A stretch of DNA of 64,000 nucleotides, from positions 1,441,001-1,505,000 of the forward strand of contig OZ023182.1 of NCBI GenBank assembly GCA_963995505.1, in the 5' to 3' direction. Within the stretch, counting starts at the first letter, position 1, and every line of letters starts with the position of its first letter. Shown in pieces: positions 1 through 10,612 of the stretch. Under the pieces are notes generated by a model. It was not told the DNA's origin, searched no databases, and saw nothing but the letters and a program-made list of their open reading frames with translations. The position numbers and the translations under genes are program-made. The DNA is from Hypericum androsaemum (taxonomy: Eukaryota; Streptophyta; Magnoliopsida; Malpighiales; Hypericaceae).

Positions 1-1223
1 TATAATTTATTCGAGTTTTTGTTCTATCCCACCGCATCTGCCATATTGCAAAAGTTTCAACGTTGGGCAGGAAAAAAGTCAAAAAACAAAAATTGGAGGG
101 GAACATGTCAGTCAACTTTGAGGAGCAAATTCAGGAAAGATGCTTATCGGGAGACGGGGAAGCGTCAGTGTAGTGTGATTGGAAAGCAATTAAGAATCCT
201 TACGTCTCAAGTCTACTTCTTCTCCACCCCCACCCACAAAGATATTCCCTCACCTGTCCCTCACGCTTTCGTTATCGCGAATTTGACATTATTCGAATCT
301 CGAATACAAGCATTCATAAAAAATATTAGATACAAATTAATTTCAATGTGAAATGTAAGTATTGTATTGAGCTAGTGTTTCCATTTCTGCCCGCCTCTAG
401 TTTTTCTCTTTTTGGGATGATTGTAAATATGAGAATGTTTATGTACAGCCAATATTGGCTACCTAGGTTGATCATGACCCTCACTTGGGGAAAAAAAATT
501 AAAGACGAAGAATTTCGTGACCACGAAGCATACGTCATTCTCCTCATTAAGTGATAGCCTCCAAAATTCAACTAACAAAATTGAACTATACATTTAATTT
601 TTTTTTGAGGAATAACTATACATTTAATTGGGTTCTACACAAAAATTTTAGATACGTAGATCATTGTCGATAGCAATTTTTTTCTTAGAACACCGTGAAA
701 GAAATTAGCACAAATTTCAAGTAATTATTCTAAGAACAGTTGTAAAAAAGAGTAAATGAGAAAGAAACTGAGATAAAAAATAGATTAGCTTTTGTTCGGT
801 TAGAAGAGATGGGCAGGGAAAACAAGAATTTTATCATAGAGGAAGAAATAGATTTGGAAGTTAATACTCCTATGGATGTATTTGTGACAATCCGAATTAA
901 AATGAAAAAAGCTAAACGATAATGCAAAATGAAGTACAATCAGGCGAACTTAACAAGATCCATGAAATACAAGTCATCATCTCAAGTTGAACAACAAAAT
1001 TCATAAGATTGCTAAAGTAAAGAGCGCAATAATATTATTGGACGAACAGTTACCTGATATTATAAGAAGAGTAGAGGAGTATGGAAGAGATTGATGGGAG
1101 GAAGAGTAGTAGCTGAGCTTGAAGATGGCTACCAACCTTTCTCTTCTCCTCTCCTTTCCTCACTTAGCCAAGAAATGGAGGTGCTATAGAGAGAATTGAT
1201 CAAAGAATTAAAGAATTCTCATG

Positions 1224-1261
<38 letters not shown>

Positions 1262-1651
1262 TGTGCAATTTGTTGGCTTTATCTTGTCTTGTGGGATTCT
1301 TTAGAGGAGGAGAATCAAAGAGATAAAGATGTATGTGTGTGTAATGTGAAGTAATGCAAGGAAAGTAGCATTTGTTAAGTGGAAGAATTGGAGATAGTTG
1401 TGATATGAGATACGAGTGTATAAAATGACAATTACATCATCATCTTAGTAAAATGTTAATTATTGAGTATATCAAGTCATACTCTTTAAAAAAGAACTCT
1501 TTGCTTTTCTTGTTTGGAGGGTTGCTTTTGCTTTCTTCCTTTTTCCCGCCGGTCTAAGCTTCTTCTCTTATAAATTGATTCCAACTCTTAACATCGTATC
1601 CTTCAAGAATGGCCAATCCACCGAATATTCATCTGATGACAACCATCACTT
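1..1651. other. intergenic, no gene seen
   Basis: AT-rich sequence with only short, unconvincing open frames on either strand and no recognisable protein, RNA gene or element end. The one distinct feature is the dinucleotide run at 1225-1260, listed separately. The stretch ends at the target duplication of the LINE that starts near 1669. Confidence 0.6.
1225..1260. repeat. (TA)18 microsatellite
   Basis: Uninterrupted TA dinucleotide run of 36 bases. It is likely length-polymorphic. Confidence 0.95.
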
Positions 1652-1668
1652 ACTATTTAACTTTACTT
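1652..1668. repeat. LINE target-site duplication, left copy
   Basis: The 17 bases ACTATTTAACTTTACTT recur at 9290-9306, flanking the LINE and everything nested in it. A duplication of this length is typical of target-primed reverse transcription by L1-type elements. Confidence 0.85.
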
Positions 1669-1834
1669 TTTCTTTTGGTAGGTAAAATTTTTATTAAAAA
1701 AGGAAAGGAACAGTAATTACAGAGAAGAAGAAAAGAAAGAAAAAAATACACAACCCACACGGAAGACCCCGGCCACACATGGGAACCCCAAAAATTGACA
1801 ACTCTCTGTACGCTTCCATGAAAATAAGAAGCGG

Positions 1835-1980
1835 CTAATTGTGCACTATAGAAGTGTCAGACCAGAGGATCCATTCTTGCGCGTGAAAGATAACGGAATA
1901 CAAGAGAAGCTCCACATCGCATCTTCCTTCATTGAACACAATCTGATTGCAGAGCAACCAGAGGCCCCAGTTGATTGAAG
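1835..1980 (-). pseudogene. LINE reverse transcriptase C-terminus, downstream half
   Basis: Read on the minus strand from 1980, the frame gives INWGLWLLCNQ and runs to a stop at 1835-1837. The W..W..CN pattern is the C-terminal end of plant LINE ORF2 after the zf-RVT domain. It continues exactly from the piece ending at 8261, which reads KIWFAIFAS, once the Copia element and one copy of its 5-bp duplication are removed. Confidence 0.75.
1976..1980. repeat. Copia 1 target-site duplication TGAAG (left)
   Basis: TGAAG at 1976-1980 matches TGAAG at 8256-8260 directly outside the two LTRs. The 5-bp length is standard for Copia integrases. Collapsing it restores the LINE reading frame. Confidence 0.9.
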
Positions 1981-2903
1981 TGTTGGATTTCGGAGTTGGT
2001 GTACTTGATTAGGATCTACTTCAGTCGAGGCAATCGTCCCCAAGATACAACGACTGTTTAGGGCGTTTCCAAGAACGTTGCACACGTATCTCAAAACTTT
2101 CGGGCGAACCCTTATATACCCAGAACTTTCAGACTCTTTTCTAAGTGAAGAATGGAGGAAGAGGAGAAGACAACAAATGCTCGGAGAATGCTTTGTTGCT
2201 GGGATGAGGAAATGGCAAGGAGGGCACGCCTATTTATAGGCTGGAGGAGGCAGGGAGGCAGCCACCCCGAAGAGACGCGTCAGGCTGCGCTCGTGAACCT
2301 TCGGAGGCTTCTGGATCCTTTCAGGCGCTCCAGGCTGTGCTGGCACCCTTTCGCGGGAGATCTCGCACTCCTTCGGCCTTCTGAAAGCCTCCTGGACGTT
2401 CCAGTCCGTCGTGCCTCTTCGGTGGCCTGCTGGAGAGTGCTCGCAACTCCTCGTCACTTCGGTAGCTGCGCAGCTACCTCCGGACCCGTGCAAAATACTT
2501 AAGGCTCCTCCAGCTCCTCGCGACGATGCGCACGTGCGAAGTGCCAAGTGCGCCACAAAGCGCCCATTGCGACCTGCGTCCAATGCGCCATGCGCACACG
2601 CACGTGCGCGTGTGCGAGCACATGCTCGTGCTCGTGCTCGTGCTCGTGCTCATGCTCATGCTCGTGCTCGGACGGTGCTTCGCACCGTCCTCGCAGGCAG
2701 CTAGCGGTGGGTCAGCCTTTTGGGTAGCCAATCAAGTTGAGAGGCAAGGAGGGGAATTCCTTATAAACAAAGAAATCCTCCTTGCTCTAATCAATGTGGT
2801 ATTGCCCCATTCATTTCCCTTTTGGGCCTTCACTTTGGGCCTTTCCACTTTGGGCCTTTCCACTTTGGGCCAAATACATTAAAAAATGCATTCAAACCCA
2901 ACA
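1981..2903 (-). repeat. Copia 1 3' LTR
   Basis: Starts TGTTGGA and ends CCCAACA, 923 bp. It differs from the other LTR by about 145 extra bases around 2520-2665 that include a run of GTGCTC-like hexamers. It lacks a 61-bp block present in the 5' LTR, and it has fewer copies of an internal repeat of about 50 bp built around CAGGCTGCGCTCGTG. Confidence 0.9.
2618..2670. repeat. GTGCTC hexamer array in the 3' LTR
   Basis: About eight near-perfect copies of TCGTGC/TCATGC. The array is absent from the matching position (about 8036) of the other LTR, so it arose or expanded after integration or was lost from the other copy. Confidence 0.8.
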
Positions 2904-3446
2904 ATCCCCCACATGAATGATGTTTAATGCATGCAGACTCTAATCGAAAGTTCTGACGTGTTATTATTGCATCGAGACAGGTAGCTTGCGGCTTTGAACT
3001 TTCTCTAGTAATATGTTATCGAATTTACTCGCTGCTCGGTGAATGCGATGTTTTGAACCGTCAGCTTTTGGTGTAAACCAAGACAATAACATTTACACAA
3101 TAATATTCCTAGTATATTTAGGTTCTCACGTTGTGTTCGTTTCGGCCATGGACCGTATCTTGGATTCATAAGTATTTTTTCCATTTGAAGTGGCCTCACT
3201 TCACACTTACATAGGTGATCTCCTATCAGGAGTATCCTGCCATACTCTACCTTAATCAAGGTATAGGAATCATTAAAAGCGTAATGCTTATCCTTACCAC
3301 ACCTCTGCAGGTTAATACCTGGGCAGCTTCTGAGAATGAGATAGGTTCCAGGTGATTCACTGAACCCTCCATAACTTAGTTGTCTCATTGAACCAAGTTT
3401 GTGGGATCTCCACTCATCATGGTTGAGTTACCGCTATGGACGTTCT

Positions 3447-6400
3447 TTAGTGTGTGGATTTTAATCCAATTCCCCTCACTGCATTGTACATTTGATCTCT
3501 ATTGATTCTTTTTGTAAAAGGATCAGCTAAGTTGTCCTTGGACTTACATAGTTAATGGTGATCACCCACTAGAGATCAACTGTCTAACGGTATTGTGTCT
3601 CCGACGGATATGTCGAGACTTTCCATTGTACAATGTACTTTGTGCTCTTCCGATTGCAGACATGCTATCACAATGTATCAATACGGGAGGCACCGGTTTA
3701 CTCCAGCACGGAATATCCTCTAGGAAATTTCTGAGCCATTCAGCTTCTTCCCCAGCTTTGTCTAGTGCTATAAAATCCGACTCCATGGTGGATCGAGCTA
3801 TGCACGTTTGTTTAGAGGACTTCCAAGACACAGCTCCTCCTCCTATGGTGAATACGTATCCACTCGTAGATTTGGAGTCCTTAGTGTCTGATATCCAGTT
3901 TGCGTCACTGTATCCTTCTAATACAGCTGGATATTTAGCATAATGTATGCCATGGCTTATGGTATGTTTTAAATACCGTAAAACCCTTTCCAGAGCTAGC
4001 CAGTGATCCTTCCCTGGATTACTTGTGAATCTACTAAGTTTACTAACTGAGTACGCAATATCGGGACGAGTGCAGTTTGTTAAATACATCAAGCTCCCGA
4101 TAATTTGCGCATACTTCAGTTGCGATACTGGGTCCCCTCGATTCTTGGCTAAGTGTAGATTCAAATCTACTGGAGTCTTAACCGGAGGTTTGTCGAAAGC
4201 TTCAAACTTCTTGAGCACGCTTTCCACGCAGTGGGATTGTGTCAAGATAATTTCGTCAGCTTTCCTAGAAATTTTTATTCCTAGTATGACGTCTGCCAGA
4301 CCCATATCTTTCATGTCAAAGTGATTCTTTAACATGTTCTTAGTTTTCACAATAACCTCTTTATTGCTTCCCATAATTAGTAAGTCATCTACATAGAGAC
4401 ATACAATTACGTAAGCTTCAGGTGTGCCCTTAATGTAAACACATTTATCGCACTCATTGATCTTAAATCCATTTGACAACATTGTTCTGTCAAATTTCTC
4501 GTGCCACTGTTTCGGCGCTTGTTTTAGCCCGTATAGTGACTTGACTAGTCGGCATACTTTATGCTCTTGACCGGGAGCCACAAACCCTTCAGGTTGCTCC
4601 ATGTATATCTCCTCTTCCAGTTCTCCATTTAGGAAAGCTGTTTTTACATCCATTTGGTGGATCTCGAGGTTATAGAGTGCTGCAACAGCTATGAGTACTC
4701 TAATCGATGTGATTCTTGTGACCGGTGAATACGTATCAAAGAAATCATATCCCTCCTTCTGCTTGAACTCCTTAGCTACCAATCGAGCTTTGTACTTTTC
4801 GATTGATCCATCAGCTTTGTATTTTCTTTTTAGGATCCACTTGCATCCCAAAGGTTTGCAGCCCGGTGGGAGATCCACGATTTCTCACGTGTGGTTTTGC
4901 ATAATGGATTCTATCTCACTATTGATAGCTTCCTTCCAGAGAGGAGCATCTGGACTGGACAATGTCTCTTGGATTGTCCTAGGTTCATCTTCTAACGCAT
5001 AGGTTAGATAGTCCGGACCGAAATATTTGGTTACCTTCGTCCGTTTAATACGTCTAGGTTCATCATCTTTCTGATTTGACCCTTGCGTAGTCTCGTGAGC
5101 CCTTTTCTTCGGACTGGCTTCCTTTCTTTCCTTATTAGGAAAGCTATCTTCAAAAAATATTGCATTCCTTGATTCTATGACCATTCCCGTGTTTATCTCA
5201 GGGATTTCAGATTTATGCACCAAGAATCGATAAGCACTACTATTTTGAGCATATCCGATAAAGATGCAATCAATGGTCTTATGTCCTATTCGCACCTGCT
5301 TAGGCTTAGGTACTTCTACCTTTGCTAGGAACCCCCACACTTTAAGGTAACCGTAGGAAGGCTTCCTTCCTTTCCATAGTTCATATGGGGTTTTATCCCT
5401 TTTCTTGTGTGGCAATTTGTTTAGAATGTGGTTAGCTGAGAGCACAGCTTCCCCCCACATGTTCTGGGGTAAGCCCGAGCTAATCAACATAGCGTTCATC
5501 ATCTCCTTAAGAGTTCGATTTTTGCGTTCAGCTACGCCATTCGATTGAGGTGAATATGGAGCAGTCGTCTGATGAATAATGCCATGTTCTTGACAGAGTT
5601 CCTCAAACGGAGCTACATATTCTCCTCCTCGATCACTTCGGATCATTTTGATTTTCACGTTGAGTTGATTTTCAACCTCATTCTTATATCTCTTAAAAGC
5701 ATCAAGAGCTTCGTCTTTGCCCCTTAGGAGATATACGTAACAGTATCTCGTGCAATCATCGATAAACGTGATGAAGAATTTCTTCCCGCCTTTAGTTTGC
5801 ACGTGTTTCATATCGCAAGTGTCCGTATGAATTAATTCTAAAGGCGTAGTATTTCTTTCCACTGAATGGAAAGGTGCTTTGGTCATTTTAGCCTCCACAC
5901 ATACTTCACATTTATCGGATGGGTTGAACTCTAGATTCGGTAATAAATTTAAACTTACTAACTTTCTTAGCGAGTTTAGATTTACGTGTCCTAATCTACC
6001 ATGCCATAAATTAGAACACTCGGCCAAGTAAGAAGAAGCGTTAACTTTATTTTCACCGTTAAAGGTGCGATGTACAGTTATTACATTCATCTTAAAGAGC
6101 CCCCTCTCTAGATAACCCTTTCCTATGAATTGACCCGCTTTGGTTAGTACAAACTTATCAGCCTCAAATACAAGCTTAAGACCGGCTTTGCTTAACAGTG
6201 AGCCAGAGACTAAGTTCTTGCGGATGTCCGGGACATGCAGCACATCCTTGAGGGTCAGCTCCTTTCCTGAGGTCAGCTTCAGGACCACCTTTCCCAGACC
6301 AACAATCTTGGACGTTGCGGAGTTTCCCATGAACAGCTTTCGGCCGGTGATCGGGATATAGTTCGAGAACATCTCCTTGTCCGAGCAGACGTGGCGGGTA

Positions 6401-7332
6401 GCTCCAGTGTCCACGAACCACTCTCTCGGATTGTCCACCAGGTTGGCTTCAAACACCACGGCTGACAGATCCATCTGGGACAAGTCTTCAGCCAGGTTAG
6501 CCTTTCCTTAGTTGTCCTTCTTCGGCTGGCGACAGTCCTTAGCCATGTGTCCGGGTTTACCGCAGTTGTAGCAGTCGCCCTTGATCTTCTTTTTCTTCTT
6601 GGGCTCTTACTTCTCCTGCTTATCCCCGGACTTCTTCCTCTTCTTGCTACCTTGTCCCTCGGCGAGGTGCACGGTGGTCTCGGGGTTGGCCTTGCCTTGC
6701 TTGACTTCGGACTTTCAGTTGTCTTCCTCGATCCTAAGTCTCACGATCAGGTCTTCTAGGCTCATGTCCTTCCTCTTGTACTTGAGGTAGCTCTTGAAGT
6801 CCTTCCACAGCGGGGGGAGCTTCTCGATCATTGCAGCTACTTGGAAGGACTCGCTGAGTTGCATCCCTTCGGCTTGGATCTCATGAAGGATCAGCTACAA
6901 CTCTTGCACTTGGTCGATGACCTTCTTGGAGTCCACCATCTTGAAGTCGAGGAATCGTCCGACGATGAATTTCTTCATCCCGGCATCCTCTATTTTGTAC
7001 TTCTTCTCGAGTGAACTCCACAGCTCTTTAGCGGTCTTAGCTTCCGCGTAGACACTGTAGAGCGTGTCGTATAGTCCATTCAGGACGTAGTTCTGGCATA
7101 GGAAGTCGCTGTGACTCCATGCATCGAGGGCGTTGATCTTCTGTTGATCTGCCTCATTTTCCGCCACCTTCGGAGCCTCTTCCTTCAAGAATCGGACCAG
7201 GTTGAGCGTCGTCAGGTAGAACAACATCTTCTGTTGCCACCTCTTGAATTCGGTACTGTTGAACTTGGCCGGCCTTTCGGCGTGGACAGTTCCCGGGACC
7301 GCTGGCACTGGTGCTGAGCTTGTCGATGCCAT
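3447..7332 (-). pseudogene. Copia 1 gag-pol polyprotein, inactivated
   Basis: The frame opens at the ATG at 7332 (MASTSS) and can be followed in one frame down to 3562. It is interrupted by stops at 6895-6897, 6715-6717, 6607-6609, 6508-6510 and 4885-4887. Landmarks are: gag (7332-6600); CCHC knuckle CYNCGKPGHMAKDC (about 6575-6535); protease [11 protein letters not shown] (about 6415); GAG-pre-integrase WHGRLGHVN (about 6000); integrase core with IHTDTCD and IRSDRGGEY; reverse transcriptase with [28 protein letters not shown] and YVDDLL; RNase H ending [12 protein letters not shown]. After 3562 single-base losses shift the frame, and the true C-terminus can be followed to a stop at 3447. A working element would make one polyprotein cut by its own protease; this copy cannot. 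Confidence 0.9.
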
Positions 7333-7360
7333 CTTCAAGTACACAATCTCGTCTTACGAT

Positions 7361-8255
7361 TGATGGATGTCGGAGTTGGTGTACTTGATTAGGATCTACT
7401 TCAGTTGAGGCAAGTGTTGGACACTTTCTCCGTAAGACGAGATTGCCCCGTATATTTCAGTGCGGTATGGGCTAAGGCAATCGTCCCCAAGATACAACGA
7501 CTGTTTAGGGCGTTTCCAAGAACGTTGTACACGTATCTCAAAACTTTCGGGCGAACCCTTATATACCCAGAACTTTCGGACTCTTTTCTAAGTGAAGAAT
7601 GGACGAAGAGGAGAAGACAACAAATGCTCGGAGAATGCTTTGTTGCTGGGATGAGGAAATGGCAAGGAGGGCATGCCTATTTATAGGCTGGAGGAGGCAG
7701 GGAGGCAGCCACCTCGAAGAGACGCATCCGCTCGGCCAACAGGCTGTCTGGCTGCGCTCGTAGCCCTTCGGTGGCTTCTGGACCCTTCCAGGTGCGCCAG
7801 GCTGCGCTCGTGACCCTTCGGAGGCTTCTGGATCTTTCCAGGCGCTCCAGGCTGCACTGGCGCCCTTTCGCGGGAGATCTCGCACTCCTTCGGCCTTCTG
7901 AAAGCCTCCTGGACGTTCCAGTCCATCGTGCCTCTTCGGTGGCCTGCTGGAGAGTGCTCGCAACTCCTCGTCACTTCGGTAGCTGCGCAGCTGCCTCCGG
8001 ACCCATGCAAAATACTTAAGGCTCCTCCAGCTCCTCGGACGGTGCGAAGCACCGTCCTCGCAGGCAGCTAGCGGTGGGTCAGCCTTTTGGGTAGCCAATC
8101 AAGTTGAGAGGCAAGGAGGGGAATTCCTTATAAACAAGGAAATCCTCCTTGCTCTAATCAATGTGGTATTGCCCCATTCATTTCCCTTTTGGGCCTCCAC
8201 TTTGGGCCTTTCCACTTTGGGCCAAATACATTAAAAAATGCATTCAAACCCAACA
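7361..8255 (-). repeat. Copia 1 5' LTR
   Basis: Aligned with the left LTR, its inner border is at 7361 (TGATGGATGTCGGAG against TGTTGGATTTCGGAG at 1981). A 61-bp block at 7414-7474, flanked by AGGCAA on both sides (7408-7413 and 7475-7480), is missing from the other LTR. This block contains a second TGTTGG at 7415 that could be mistaken for the LTR border. The outer border CCCAACA ends at 8255. Confidence 0.75.
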
Positions 8256-8260
8256 TGAAG
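8256..8260. repeat. Copia 1 target-site duplication TGAAG (right)
   Basis: Partner of 1976-1980. Confidence 0.9.
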
Positions 8261-9289
8261 CAAAGATAGCAAACCAAATCTTCTCACGCCTTCGGTCTCT
8301 AATCATGTAAATTCATTGCTCCAGGGCCTTGGAAATAGAGGGACCTACACACCATTGAACTCCGAGTTTGTTGGCAAAGAAATCCCAGAGTCGCCATGCA
8401 ACTTTAGAATGAAGGAGCAGATGAGTTTCTGATTCATCCTCGTCACCACAAAGTGGGCAAAGACAGTCTCATCTTTCCAAACTGTTCCTCCGGATTAAAA
8501 TGTCCTTTGTTGAAATTTTATTCTGCATAGACAACCAGAGGAAGCATTGTACATTGGTAGGAATCCAATTCTTCCGAACACCAAGTAGAGCCCCAAAGTT
8601 TGGATGACTACTGCCAGAAATTGAAGAGAGGTTGATCACCATCTGTTTAGTAGCAAAGAAATTTTCCACAACAGAAGTCCAGATGAAGGAATCTTCCCTA
8701 TCCGCAGCTGGCTGCAAACCTTGAAGCAAACGCAGCAAATTCTTTTCCAGCTCCGATTCCCAAACATAAAGAGATCGTTTCTATCTCGGCTTCCCCTCCC
8801 AACCATCAGTCTCCCAAGTGCCATAGTCCATAACTTTAGCAACCTTGCTTACAGACAAGTAAAGAAGTCGAGGGAAAAGAGATGAGAGAGGCCCGAAGGT
8901 TGACCAGTCATCCATCCAGAACATAAAGCGATCTCCTCTTCTCAATTGACACTTTAAGCCTGCAAAGAAAACCGTGTCAAAGGCCGAGTCTATAGACACT
9001 GTCTTACTTATATCCGCCCAAGCACCACCACCTCTAATCTCCTTGGGAAAATCCAGCGAGGAAGTCGGCCGGAAATTGTGAATGCTAGCTATGGTTTTGG
9101 CCCAATTCGACTCCGGATTAGTGATAAAACTCCATAACCATTTAAGTATGAGCACGGTTCTTCATCAGCAGACATTCAATCCCCATACCACCCTGATAAC
9201 GCGGTTTCTTAACTAATTCCCCCCTAATTGGGGCTGATTTTTGAGACTCCGAGTTCCCGGACCACAGGAAACGCCTTAAGTTTCAATCC
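8261..9289 (-). pseudogene. LINE reverse transcriptase and zf-RVT, upstream part
   Basis: Minus-strand fragments at 9155-8781 and 8738-8469, continuing to 8261, match the distal reverse transcriptase and zf-RVT region of plant L1 elements. The zinc-binding stretch reads CLCPLCG followed by ETHLLLHS near 8450. Frameshifts and stops (for example a TGA just before that zinc-binding stretch) separate the pieces. It begins at the truncation point 9289 and is cut at its downstream end by the Copia insertion. Confidence 0.8.
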
Positions 9290-9306
9290 ACTATTTAACT
9301 TTACTT
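9290..9306. repeat. LINE target-site duplication, right copy
   Basis: Exact partner of 1652-1668, marking the 5' truncation point of the LINE. Confidence 0.85.
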
Positions 9307-9353
9307 GATTTCACCGCTCCTTCTTGCTCTTGCTTCAACCAAACATTTATTCT

Positions 9354-10081
9354 AAGGATGGCAGAAATACCCATACCCTGAGGGTCGGATCCTACCCTTA
9401 TCATACGGGTCTAGGGTATGTTGACTTTGACTGGGTCTAGGGTAGGGTATGGGTATAGGTCCATGTTTAGAGGTAAGGTCTAGGGTAGGGTATGAATCCA
9501 TAGCTAGGCCCTGTGGGTCGGACCCTACCCTTACATTTTTACCCTATTTTAGACTCTACCCTAATTAGACTCTAGTTAGACCCTTGTTAGATCGTATTGA
9601 TAATATATATAATATACTTTACGGTTAACTTTAACATATTTATTATGTTATTCCTCAACTAGCTTAGAAGATGTCGTGAATGATGGATCACTAAAATCTG
9701 ACATGCTATATTTTTCTTTTGTTGAATTTTTTATGTACTTCAAATTCAAAAAAAAAACCTTAGACTATTGAAATTAAATTACAAAATTTGATGTTTCATC
9801 AATTTTCTATTGAATGTTGATGTGTAACGTAGTAGATGTCTTAAATTTATTTAAATTTTATATAAAAATTAAGTTTTAATTAAAAATTATCAAAATGCAG
9901 AACGTTAAAGGGTCGGACCCTGCAGACCCTGTAGATCCTGGGTCTCGAAGAGGGTAGGGTATGAATCTAACAATAAAAAATTTGTAGGGTCGATGGTAGG
10001 GTATGGATCCATCCAAAAAAACTAGAGTATGGGTAGGGTCCTATCAATACCCTACCCTGCCCTACCAATTGCCATCCCCAA
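9354..10081. mobile_element. hAT-like non-autonomous DNA element
   Basis: The ends are imperfect inverted repeats (AAGGATGGCA at the left, TGCCATCCCCAA at the right). They are flanked by an 8-bp direct duplication TTTATTCT (9346-9353 and 10082-10089), as expected for hAT transposases. The interior is low in coding potential and rich in GGGTAGGGTATG-like words near both ends. A related but broken copy is at about 60155-60865. Confidence 0.75.
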
Positions 10082-10254
10082 TTTATTCTCTTATGGTTTT
10101 TTTTTCTCAGGGTGATGATTTTTTTAGTAATTATTACGGATGTAATTTGCACTTGCAAGTTTTCCTTCAAGTTACATGTTTATGCGAAATAGCATCGTTT
10201 CCTAATTAATCAGAAATATGATATATTTTGACAGGGTAATCATTAGGGAGACTT

Positions 10255-10612
10255 CCCTTTTGATAATACGTAATTTAACGCATTTTTAAACAAGTATTAT
10301 TTATTTGTTTTGTCTATTTTAGTGATAGAGATTTTTTAAATTCATATTATTAGTGATAAATTTTTATCATGATCAGTTTTTGTCAAGTGTCCAATTGGGT
10401 TGTTTGTTCTCTTTCCACACTAGTGTCACGTAGGATAGAGAATATTGACGTGTCGATGATATGGCAATCTACATGAATATCCGTCGGTAAAAACTAACTA
10501 TGATTAAAAATTTGTCATGACAAGTGTGAAATTGAGAAAACTCTATCACCAAACTAGATACAACAAAATCACAATATACTTGTTTAAGGATGCGTAAAAC
10601 TATATCGTACTA
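10255..10612. mobile_element. small inverted-repeat (MITE-like) element
   Basis: The two halves are imperfect inverted copies. TAATTTAACGCATTTTTAAA near 10270 mirrors the complement of TTTAAGGATGCGTAAAACTA near 10585, and the similarity continues inward through AGTGATAGAG and TGATAAATTTTTATCATGAT. There is no coding capacity. I could not fix a clean target duplication, so the superfamily is unresolved (Mutator-like is plausible). Confidence 0.5.

Larger units (their letters stand above)
1981..8255 (-). mobile_element. Copia LTR retrotransposon 1 (full length, degenerate)
   Basis: Minus-strand Ty1/Copia element of 6,275 bp with both LTRs, a polypurine tract just inside the 3' LTR (plus 2904-2916, complement of GTGGGGGAT) and an intact 5-bp target duplication. 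Domain order read 5' to 3' on the minus strand is gag, CCHC knuckle, protease, integrase, reverse transcriptase and RNase H, which is the Copia order. It sits inside a LINE, so it is the younger of the two. The polyprotein carries five in-frame stops and later frameshifts. No usual initiator-Met primer site is seen next to the 5' LTR. Confidence 0.92.
1669..9289 (-). mobile_element. 5'-truncated L1-type LINE, split by a Copia insertion
   Basis: Non-LTR retrotransposon on the minus strand. Its own sequence is 8261-9289 followed by 1669-1980 (about 1.34 kb); the rest is the Copia element at 1981-8255. The 3' end is at the left, with an A-rich tail read as T-rich plus-strand sequence after 1669. 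Minus-strand translation gives the end of the reverse transcriptase (a GGMGIE motif near 9180, then the typical FW.D.W pattern near 8900) and the zf-RVT domain (W..P..VQCFLW, CPLCG). Position 9289 falls inside the reverse transcriptase, so the upstream part was never copied. A 17-bp duplication brackets the whole. Several frame breaks show it is dead. Confidence 0.85.

Noticed and set aside
19..351. 110-codon open frame
   Set aside because: No recognisable motif, no promoter context, and unlikely composition for a protein.
7415..7420. TGTTGG as the inner border of the Copia 1 5' LTR
   Set aside because: It lies in a 61-bp block flanked by AGGCAA and missing from the other LTR. Alignment puts the border at 7361.
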